NCBI GenBank assembly: GCA_964547415.1
Contig: CAZJNX010000048.1
Span: 1-24,582 of the forward strand
Direction: 5' to 3'
Length of the DNA stretch: 24,582 nt
Source: CAZJNX01 sp964547415
Lineage (GTDB): Bacteria; Pseudomonadota; Alphaproteobacteria; Rhizobiales; Amorphaceae
Shown in pieces: positions 7,818 through 14,294 of this stretch (the first letter of the stretch is position 1; each line of letters opens with the position of its first letter). The notes below the pieces were generated by a model. That model was not told the DNA's origin, did no database searches, and saw nothing but the letters and a program-made list of their open reading frames with translations. The position numbers were made by a program, and so were the translations under genes.

Positions 7818-8450
7818 ATGACGCTTTCCGGCAACGGCCCCGACCGGGACCGCCCCACCGACCCGCCCGCGAACGACGCGGCCGCCAGCGCGGAAGCGTT
7901 CGCCGCGCTCGTGGAGCGGGTGGCGGCCCGGCGCGACCGGGATGCCTTCATCCGCCTGTTCGACCATTTCGCGCCGCGGATCAAGGGGTACCTGTTGCGC
8001 CTCGGCGCCGAGGCGGAGGCGGCGGAGGAACTCACCCAGGAGGTGATGATCACGCTGTGGCGCAAGGCGGACCTGTTCGATCCGGGCAAGTCCTCCGTCG
8101 CCACCTGGCTCTTCCGCATCGCCCGCAACCGGCGGATCGACGCGCTCCGCCGCGACCGGTCGGACCGGCTCGACGCGGAGGACCCGACGCTCCGCCCGAG
8201 CCCCGCCGCCGACCCGGAGGAGGAGATCGACGCCGTGACCCGCGAGGAGCGGGTGCGCGCCGCGCTCGCCGCGCTCCCGGAGGAGCAGGTGCGCCTCATC
8301 CGCCTGTCCTTCTTCCAGGGCCTGTCCCACAGCCAGATCGCCACCGAGACGGGCCTTCCCCTCGGCACGGTCAAGTCGCGCATCCGCCTCGCCTTCGCGC
8401 GCCTGCGCCGCCGCCTCGAGGAGGACGGGAAGGTCGACCGCCCGGGCTGA
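7818..8450 (+). CDS. RNA polymerase sigma factor, ECF family (RpoE/ECF11-like)
   Basis: The 210-residue protein contains sigma region 2 (about 43-112, with YLLRLGAEAEAAEELTQEVM and the -10 recognition helix around TWLFRIARNRRIDALRR) and region 4 (about 143-197, with LSHSQIATETGLPLGTVKSR as helix-turn-helix), and lacks regions 1 and 3, as expected for an ECF sigma factor. The sequence style is close to the RpoE group that in Rhodobacter answers singlet oxygen with its anti-sigma ChrR. No anti-sigma gene follows; the next gene, 60 bases on, is an oxidoreductase. ATG 7818 was chosen over upstream in-frame codons because these read as intergenic text. TTGCGT (7700-7705) and TTACGA (7723-7728), 17 bases apart, are a weak promoter candidate. 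Confidence 0.93.
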   Translation: MTLSGNGPDRDRPTDPPANDAAASAEAFAALVERVAARRDRDAFIRLFDHFAPRIKGYLLRLGAEAEAAEELTQEVMITLWRKADLFDPGKSSVATWLFRIARNRRIDALRRDRSDRLDAEDPTLRPSPAADPEEEIDAVTREERVRAALAALPEEQVRLIRLSFFQGLSHSQIATETGLPLGTVKSRIRLAFARLRRRLEEDGKVDRPG

Positions 8451-8510
8451 CGGACGGCGCCGGAGCCGCTATGGCGAACCGTCGACAACGGGAAAGACGG
8501 GAGGCAACGC

Positions 8511-9500
8511 GTGCGGGCGCTCGTGAGCGAGGAGAAGGGACCGCCGTCGTCCCTCAGGGTGGTGGACCTGCCGGACCCGGAGCCCGGGCCGGGCGAGGTG
8601 GTCGTCGCGGTGAAGGCGGCCGCCCTCAACTACTTCGACACGCTCATCATCGAGAACCGCTACCAGTACCGGCCCGAGCGCCCGTTCTCCCCGGGTGGCG
8701 AGTGCGCCGGCATCGTGGAGGCGGTGGGTCCGGGCGTGACGGTGGTGAAGCCCGGCGAGCGGGTGATCGGCCACACCGGCTGGGGCGCCTGCCGGGAGAA
8801 GGTGGTGGTGAAGGAGACGTCCGTCTTCCCGCTCCCGGAGCCCATCCCCTTCGAGACCGCGGCGGGTCTCGTCGTCACCTACGGAACGACGCTCCACGCC
8901 CTCGAGGGCCGGGCGGCGCTGAAGGCGGGCGAGTGGCTCGCCGTTCTCGGCGCCTCGGGCGGCACCGGCCAGGCGGCGGTGGAGATCGGCAAGCTGATGG
9001 GGGCGAGGGTGGTCGCCTGCGCCTCGTCCGAGGACAAGGTGGCGCTCGCCCGCTCCCTCGGGGCGGATGCGGGCGTCGTCTACGACGCGGCGACGGTCGA
9101 GGGCGCGAAGGCCTTCCGTGACGCGCTCCGGGAGGCGACCGGGGGCGCGGGCGTCGACGTCGTCTACGACCCGGTGGGCGGCGACGTGGCGGAGCCCGCG
9201 CTGCGGGCGCTCGGCTGGCTCGGGCGCTATCTCGTCATTGGCTTCACGGGGGGCATCCCGAAGATCCCGCTCAACCTGGTGCTCCTCAAGGGCTGCGACA
9301 TCCGCGGCGTCTTCTGGGGCGAGTGGATCCGCCGCGACCCGGACGGCTTCCGCCGCCACGTGGCGCGGCTGACCGATTGGGCGGCGGCGGGCGATCTGAA
9401 GCTCGTCATCGACAGCGTGCACCCGCTGGAGGAGGCCGCGAACGGCCTCGAGCGCCTCGCGGCCCGCAAGGCGAAGGGCAAGATCGTCATCGCCATGTGA
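8511..9500 (+). CDS. Quinone oxidoreductase-like MDR family protein (zinc-free)
   Basis: The 329-residue protein is a medium-chain dehydrogenase/reductase of the NADPH:quinone oxidoreductase type. It has the GroES-like N-terminal fold (AALNYFDTLIIENRY, then PGGECAGIVEAVGPGV) and a Rossmann domain with the nucleotide motif GASGGTG (147-153). The residues that bind catalytic and structural zinc in alcohol dehydrogenases are absent, consistent with reductases acting on quinones or enones. The start is GTG at 8511, preceded by GGGAGG at about 8499-8504; the upstream frame has no better start. It lies 60 bases after the sigma-factor gene on the same strand and is probably cotranscribed, which would suit an oxidative-stress role, though that link is inference. 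The true substrate is unknown. Confidence 0.9.
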   Translation: MRALVSEEKGPPSSLRVVDLPDPEPGPGEVVVAVKAAALNYFDTLIIENRYQYRPERPFSPGGECAGIVEAVGPGVTVVKPGERVIGHTGWGACREKVVVKETSVFPLPEPIPFETAAGLVVTYGTTLHALEGRAALKAGEWLAVLGASGGTGQAAVEIGKLMGARVVACASSEDKVALARSLGADAGVVYDAATVEGAKAFRDALREATGGAGVDVVYDPVGGDVAEPALRALGWLGRYLVIGFTGGIPKIPLNLVLLKGCDIRGVFWGEWIRRDPDGFRRHVARLTDWAAAGDLKLVIDSVHPLEEAANGLERLAARKAKGKIVIAM

Positions 9501-9503
9501 GTC

Positions 9504-9523
9504 GGCCGGGGCCGACCCCGGCC
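9504..9523. terminator. Possible terminator hairpin between convergent genes
   Basis: GGCCGGGG (9504-9511) and CCCCGGCC (9516-9523) form a perfect 8-bp stem with a CCGA loop, three bases after the oxidoreductase stop codon. There is no U-tract on either side, so it is at best a weak or Rho-assisted terminator. Confidence 0.4.
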
Positions 9524-9658
9524 CCCCGCCCCTTCACCGCTTCTCCCGGGCGCCGCTCCCGGCAAGGCGGCCGGTCTCCGGCGCGATGCCCGCAGACGAC
9601 CGCAACAGCTGCCGCGAGCGCCCCGGCGACCGCGGTCGGCCCGGCCAGACGCCGGGGC

Positions 9659-10552
9659 CTAGATGTCGGGGCTCGGCCGGAGCGCCCGGTTCTCCTCCGG
9701 CTCGCGGATCCGCTCGCGGAAGGGGGCGGCCGGGTAGACCCCGAGGACGCGCAGCTCCGCCGAGAAGAAGGCGAGCTCCTCGAGGGCGAGGGCGACTGAC
9801 GGGTCGTCCGGGTGGCCCTCCACGTCCGCGAGGAACTGGGTCGCGAAGAAGGTGCCGCCGATCTGGTAGCTTTCCAGCTTGGTCATGTTCACGCCGTTGG
9901 TGGCGAATCCCCCGAGCGCCTTGTAGAGGGCGGCCGGCACGTTGCGCACGCGGAAGACGATCGTGGTGATCGTCGGCCCCTCGCCGTGGGGCACCTTCAC
10001 GTTGCGCCGGGAGATCACGAGGAAGCGGGTGACGTTGCGGTCGTCGTCCTCGATGTCCTCGGCGAGGATGTGGAGGCCGTAGATCTCCGCGGCGAGGCGC
10101 GAGGCGATGGCCGCCCGTGCCGGGTCCTTCGCCTCGGCGATCTGGCGGGCGGAGCCGGCCGTGTCGGCCCCGACGATGGGCGTGAGGCCGAGGGAGTGGA
10201 TGGTCCGCCGGCACTGGCCGAGGGCCTGGACGTGGCTCTGCACCGTCCGCAGCCCCTCGACGGTGGCGCCGGGGACGGCCATCAGCTGGTGCTTGATGGG
10301 CAGGAACTGCTCGCCGACGATGTAGACGTTCTCGGTCGGCAGGATGTGGTGGATGTCCGCCACGCGCCCGGCGACGGAGTTCTCCACCGGGATCATGGCG
10401 TGGTCGGCCACGCCCTTCTCGAGGGCGGCGAAGCAGTCCTCGAAGGTCTTGCAGGGCAGCGGGTCCGCGTCCGGCAGGAACGCGCGCACCGCGATCTCGG
10501 AATTGGCGCCGGGCTCGCCCTGGAAGGCGACCTTGCGGATGAATGGGGGCAT
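9659..10552 (-). CDS. pheA: Prephenate dehydratase
   Basis: The 297-residue enzyme converts prephenate to phenylpyruvate in phenylalanine synthesis. It is the monofunctional form without a chorismate mutase domain. The catalytic region contains KVAFQGEPGANSE at the start, the PVENSVAGRV segment (55-64) and the essential TRF triad (175-177). An ACT regulatory domain runs from about residue 195, with KLESYQ (225-230) at the position of the Phe-binding ESRP motif; the change from ESRP to ESYQ is usual in alphaproteobacteria. ATG at 10552 is chosen because the protein starts there as in relatives; the open frame upstream only runs antiparallel through kdsB. It follows kdsB by 59 bases on the same strand, likely one transcript. 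Confidence 0.96.
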   Translation of the reverse strand: MPPFIRKVAFQGEPGANSEIAVRAFLPDADPLPCKTFEDCFAALEKGVADHAMIPVENSVAGRVADIHHILPTENVYIVGEQFLPIKHQLMAVPGATVEGLRTVQSHVQALGQCRRTIHSLGLTPIVGADTAGSARQIAEAKDPARAAIASRLAAEIYGLHILAEDIEDDDRNVTRFLVISRRNVKVPHGEGPTITTIVFRVRNVPAALYKALGGFATNGVNMTKLESYQIGGTFFATQFLADVEGHPDDPSVALALEELAFFSAELRVLGVYPAAPFRERIREPEENRALRPSPDI

Positions 10553-10611
10553 GGTCTCGTCCGGGTGCGGACGGCGCGCGGGCCGTCGTCCTTCGCCGCT
10601 CGCCGCGCCTC

Positions 10612-11427
10612 TTAAAGGGCGGCCGGCGGACCGCGCAAGGCGAAAAGGGCGCGGACCTTCTCGAGGTCCTCCGGCGTGTTGACCCCGGGCGGCACGGCCT
10701 CGATCCGCACCGCGTCGATCCGCAGGCCGGCCTCGAGGGCGCGCAGCTGTTCGAGGCGCTCCCGCGTCTCGAGCGGTGAGGGCGGCAGGGCGACGAAGCG
10801 GGCGAGGGCGTCCCTGCGGAAGGCGTAGATGCCGACGTGGTGGAGGAGGGGCCCCTCGCCCCAGGGCGCCGTCGCCCGCGTGAAGTAGAGCGCGCGCAGG
10901 CGGCCGGGCGCGACCGCCGTGCCCACGCATTTCACGACGTTCGGATCGTCCCGCTCGGCCGGATCGACGATCTCCGCGACCAGGGTCGCGATGTCGACGG
11001 CCCGATCCGCGAGGGGCGCGAGGCAGGCCCGCAGGTCCTGGGGCGGCACCAGGGGCATGTCGCCCTGGAGGTTGACGACCGCTTCGGCGCACCCGTCGGG
11101 ATCGACTTCGGCAAGGGCCTCGTGGATCCGGTCCGAGCCCGAGGCGTGGTCCGGGCGGGTCATGACCGCGCGCCCCCCCGCCGCCTCGACCGCCTCGCGG
11201 ATCGCCGGGTCGTCGCAGGCGACCACGGCCTCGCCGATCCCGGCGGCGGCCGCCGCGCGCCACGCGTGGACCACCATCGGCTCGCCGGCGATCTCGGCGA
11301 GCGGCTTGCCGGGCAGCCGGCTCGCCCGCATCCGCGCGGGGACCAGCACCACGGCGGCGGGGAGGGCTGCGGTGCCGTCGGGTCCGGTATCGGCGGCGGC
11401 GTGCGGGTCGGGGGTTGCGGCGGACAT
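10612..11427 (-). CDS. kdsB: 3-deoxy-manno-octulosonate cytidylyltransferase (CMP-KDO synthetase)
   Basis: The 271-residue enzyme activates KDO with CTP for lipid A inner-core synthesis, in the cytoplasm. Clear signatures are VLVPARMRASRLPGKPL (28-44, nucleotide-binding loop), RPDHASGSDRIHEAL and NLQGDMPLVP (metal-binding Asp), and HHVGIYAFRRDAL near the C-terminus, followed by LETRERLEQLRALE. It is about 20 residues longer than typical KdsB because of an Ala/Pro/Asp-rich N-terminal extension; no internal ATG before the conserved region offers a shorter start. It is divergent from the cytochrome gene across 262 bases. The order cytochrome-kdsB-pheA is familiar in Hyphomicrobiales. Confidence 0.96.
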   Translation of the reverse strand: MSAATPDPHAAADTGPDGTAALPAAVVLVPARMRASRLPGKPLAEIAGEPMVVHAWRAAAAAGIGEAVVACDDPAIREAVEAAGGRAVMTRPDHASGSDRIHEALAEVDPDGCAEAVVNLQGDMPLVPPQDLRACLAPLADRAVDIATLVAEIVDPAERDDPNVVKCVGTAVAPGRLRALYFTRATAPWGEGPLLHHVGIYAFRRDALARFVALPPSPLETRERLEQLRALEAGLRIDAVRIEAVPPGVNTPEDLEKVRALFALRGPPAAL

Positions 11428-11689
11428 GTCTCACCCGATACAGCCAAGCTGCGGACCGGGTCCAGCGCGTGTGCGACCTTGTCCCATTTGCACGGGGCGC
11501 GCGCCGCCACTACCGAAGTGGACGCGACGGGGCGGTGCCGGAGGCGCCGTCGGGGGGAGGCGCGCCGCGGCGGCCCGAGCGGGCGATCCCGTCGGAACGC
11601 TTTTCTGTGCCGGTGCAAGGCCGGCGAAAGCTTGTCGGTCCAAATGTCGGCGCCGCGCGGCGCACCGGACGGGTGGATAAGGGACGGAA

Positions 11690-13534
11690 ATGAACTCGTG
11701 GGAAATCAACAAGATCGCCGGGGCGGTGCTGGGCTCCCTGGCGTTCGTGCTGGGGCTCAGCGTCATTTCGGATGTGATCTTCCACGAGACGGCGCCGTCC
11801 GAGCCCGGCTACCGGGTCGAGATCCCGGACGAGACGGACACTGAGGTCGCCGAGGCTCCGGCTGAGACGCCGTTCGCCGTGCTCCTCGCCAGCGCCGATC
11901 CCTCGGCGGGTGAGCGTGACGCGCGGGTGTGCATGGCCTGCCACTCCTTCGAGGAGGGCGGCCCGACCAAGGTCGGCCCCAACCTGTGGAACATCGTCGG
12001 CAACGACATGCTCCACGTCGCCGACTACAGCTACTCCGGCGCTTTCCAGGCGTTCGGCGCCGGCAAGAAGTGGAATTACGACGAGCTCAACCAGTTCCTC
12101 GAGAACCCGCAGGGCTACATCCCCGGCACGTCGATGGCCTACGCCGGCATCAAGGACGACGAGAAGCGGGCGGACGTGATCGCCTACCTGCGGTCCATCT
12201 CCCCGGACGCGCCGCCGCTGCCCGAGCCGCCCGAGGAGACGGAGGTCGCTGCCGCCGACCCGACCGCCACCGGCGGCACGGCGACGGACGCGGGCGCCGC
12301 TGCACCGGCCGCGGCCGGCGCGTCGTTCGCCTCCCTCGTCGCGGCCGCCGACCCCTCGGCGGGCGAGCGCGGGGCGCGGGTGTGCGCGGCCTGTCACTCC
12401 TTCGACGAGGGTGGTCCCACCAAGGTCGGCCCGAACCTCTACGGCATCGTGGGCGCGCCCATCGGCCACGTGGCGGACTACAGCTACTCCCCGGCCATGG
12501 AGCAGTATGCCCAGGAGCACGGCGACTGGACCGTGGACCTCCTCGACGCCTACCTCGAGAACCCGATGGGGGCCGTTCCGGGCACCCGTATGGCCTACGC
12601 CGGCATCAAGGACGAGGAAAAGCGGGCGGAGGTGGTCGCCTATCTGCGCTCGATTTCGCCGAACGCCCCGCCGCTCGACACCGGCGGCACGGCGACCGCC
12701 GCGGCGGGCGATGCCACCGGCACCGCCACCGATGCGGCGGCGGGCCCGGCGCCCACAGCGGTGACCACCCCGCCAGACGCCGCCCCGGGCACCCAGACCA
12801 GCGGCGGCTCGGCCGCGGACGTGCCGACGCCGGCCGCGAGCACCGACCCGGCGACCGAGCCCGACACCGGCGACGTGCAGACGACGCCGGCAACCGACAC
12901 GGCCCCCGCGGCGGACGGCTCTGCGCCGGCGGCGGACCAAGCGGCCGACGGCTCGGGGGCGACGGATGCGCCGGCCCCCGCCGACACGTCCGGCGCCGCC
13001 GACGCGGCCGGGGGTGACCAGGCGTCGGCGGGCGATGCGGCCGGCGGCACCCAGGTGGCGGCGGCCCCGGCGGCCGACACGGCGACCGCCGGCGGCGACG
13101 GGGCCGCCGGCGCGCCTGCCGGGGATGCGGGCGACGAGCTCGCCGCCTTCGTCCAGCTCGTCCGCGAGGCGAACCCTGCGGACGCCCCTGCCAGCGTGAC
13201 CGCCGTCTGCCAGGCCTGCCACAGCGTCGACAAGGGCGGCGCGACCATGGTCGGCCCGAACCTGTGGAACGTGGTCGGCGGCCCCGTGCTGCACGTGAAT
13301 GACTTCAACTACTCCGACGCCTTTAAGGCGTTCGCCGAGGAGCATCCGGTCTGGACGATCGCCGAGCTCGACAAGTACCTCGCCGATCCGATGGGCTACA
13401 TTCCGGGAACCATGATGGCCTACGCTGGCGTCCAGGACGAGAAGCAGCGTGCGGCGGTGATCGCCTGGCTCCGCTCGCTTTCCGACGACCCGGTGTCCCT
13501 CGACGATCCCAAGGTGGTCGGCACCCTCGACTGA
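11690..13534 (+). CDS. Membrane-anchored three-domain (triheme) CycM-type cytochrome c
   Basis: The 614-residue protein starts with an uncleaved-looking membrane anchor (about residues 9-31, after MNSWEINK), the N-terminus known from CycM, the cytochrome c that carries electrons to the terminal oxidase. Unlike normal CycM (about 180-190 residues, one heme) it has three class I cytochrome c domains. Heme motifs are CMACH (81-85), CAACH (232-236) and CQACH (507-511); axial methionines in PGTxMAYAG are M149, M301 and M576. Domains 1 and 2 are joined by about 33 residues, 2 and 3 by about 155 residues of Ala/Asp/Gly/Pro/Thr/Ser only. The C-terminal LRSLSDDPVSL resembles the usual CycM end. Its place next to kdsB-pheA is the usual cycM locus. 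Start ATG follows AAGGGACGGAA. Electron transfer in the periplasm is secure; partners are inferred. Confidence 0.93.
   Translation: MNSWEINKIAGAVLGSLAFVLGLSVISDVIFHETAPSEPGYRVEIPDETDTEVAEAPAETPFAVLLASADPSAGERDARVCMACHSFEEGGPTKVGPNLWNIVGNDMLHVADYSYSGAFQAFGAGKKWNYDELNQFLENPQGYIPGTSMAYAGIKDDEKRADVIAYLRSISPDAPPLPEPPEETEVAAADPTATGGTATDAGAAAPAAAGASFASLVAAADPSAGERGARVCAACHSFDEGGPTKVGPNLYGIVGAPIGHVADYSYSPAMEQYAQEHGDWTVDLLDAYLENPMGAVPGTRMAYAGIKDEEKRAEVVAYLRSISPNAPPLDTGGTATAAAGDATGTATDAAAGPAPTAVTTPPDAAPGTQTSGGSAADVPTPAASTDPATEPDTGDVQTTPATDTAPAADGSAPAADQAADGSGATDAPAPADTSGAADAAGGDQASAGDAAGGTQVAAAPAADTATAGGDGAAGAPAGDAGDELAAFVQLVREANPADAPASVTAVCQACHSVDKGGATMVGPNLWNVVGGPVLHVNDFNYSDAFKAFAEEHPVWTIAELDKYLADPMGYIPGTMMAYAGVQDEKQRAAVIAWLRSLSDDPVSLDDPKVVGTLD
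11872..12676 (+). repeat. Tandem duplication of a heme domain inside the cytochrome gene
   Basis: The domain 1 code (from 11872, through the CMACH codons at 11930) and the domain 2 code (from 12325, through the CAACH codons at 12383) are offset by 453 bases. Starting at DPSAGER, 30 of the first 35 residues are identical, and both end in LRSISP-APPL. This indicates a duplication within the gene that is younger than the split from domain 3. Confidence 0.85.
12677..13139 (+). repeat. Low-complexity acidic Ala/Gly/Pro/Thr linker coding region
   Basis: About 155 codons (residues 330-484) between heme domains 2 and 3 use only Ala, Asp, Glu, Gly, Pro, Gln, Ser, Thr and Val. There is no Lys, Arg, aromatic residue, Leu, Ile, Met or Cys. 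Short motifs such as APAAD, TDAA and GDAAGG recur without a fixed period. The segment should be disordered and negatively charged. The DNA is free of stops on the opposite strand too, which creates long spurious antisense frames. Confidence 0.85.
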
Positions 13535-14294
13535 CCGCCGCCGCGCCCGCCCGACGGCGCAGCGTGCGGCTGCAAGACGTGCAACGATTTTTTGGGGGGC
13601 GCGCTGTCGGCGCCCCCCGTTCCCTTGTCGAGGCGGCCGCTCGGAACGGCGGGAACGCGTGTTCCGACCCGCGTGCCGAACGGGCTTGCCCCGTCCGGGT
13701 CCCGACCGGTCGGTCGGGTGGGGTTCGGGGACCGGTGTGCGGGGTGTCACGGGACGGGTTGCGGCCGCCGCCCCGGGCGCCGGACCGGTTTCGGCGCACG
13801 CCTGCCCGCAAAGGGTTCGATCCCGTCGGAAGCGGCGCGCTCTGGCCGGATAGGCGTCCGGCTCGGCTGTGCGCTTGCGGCGTCGGGTGATGGAGGTGCC
13901 GGTCGGCCGGGCATGGCGAGCGCGCGGGCGGTGTCGTTCCCGAAGGCCCTGTCGGGGGGACTGCGCGACCTCGGCGTGCTGACGAGGTTCGGGTCGGCGG
14001 CGCCGGGATCGGCCGGGCGGAGCCACTCCCGGCCGCTCCGATCGTGTCCTGACCGTTGCGGCGGGGCCGGTGCCGCCGCTTCGGGGCGGGCGCACCGGGC
14101 CGGGGGGCGCGGCGTCGAAAACGGCCCCGTGAGATCGAAGCGGGGGCGCGGCCCGCCCGGTCGAAAAGGGGGCGGCCGTCAGGGGGAGCCGGCATTAAAT
14201 TTTGGTCATCCGCGCTGGCGAGGTGTTCGTGGGCCGGATCGCTCCCTAAGATGGGGTGCGGACCGGCTGGTCCCTTTCCTGCAAAGGAGCTCGC
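13535..14294. other. 760-base gap without a convincing gene
   Basis: No reading frame here has recognisable protein content; those open are Arg/Gly/Pro-rich frames of GC-rich DNA. I see a perfect 9-bp stem at 13594-13618 just after the cytochrome gene, a 7-bp stem CCCGACC/GGTCGGG at 13701-13718, GGAAC/GTTCC around GCGT at 13652-13665, an AT-rich island (CATTAAATTTTGG, about 14192-14204) and a -10-like TAAGAT at 14247-14252 that could serve yejA1. The last two suggest promoter DNA for the yej genes. Nothing else could be assigned. Confidence 0.6.
13594..13618 (+). terminator. Probable transcription-end hairpin of the cytochrome gene (atypical)
   Basis: GGGGGGCGC (13594-13602) pairs perfectly with GCGCCCCCC (13610-13618) around GCTGTCG, 60 bases after the stop codon. 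The T-run lies before the stem (TTTTTT at 13588-13593), not after it, so this is not a canonical intrinsic terminator on the plus strand. It may protect a 3' end. Confidence 0.4.

Noticed and set aside
10553..11434. N-terminal extension of prephenate dehydratase
   Set aside because: The frame overlaps kdsB on the same strand in another frame. The conserved enzyme begins at the ATG at 10552.
13814..13824. GGTTCGATCCC, resembling a tRNA T-loop
   Set aside because: The flanking bases give only two or three pairs, and no anticodon arm, D-arm or acceptor stem can be built around it.
13564..13890. Small plus-strand frame in the gap after the cytochrome gene
   Set aside because: It starts without a ribosome site, crosses the 9-bp stem-loop, and has a composition expected from non-coding GC-rich DNA.
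11510..14095. An 861-codon open frame on the minus strand opposite the cytochrome gene
   Set aside because: It is Arg/Gly/Val-rich mirror text of the Ala/Asp/Gly-rich cytochrome codons, with no domain of its own. The plus strand has three heme motifs, an anchor and a ribosome site.
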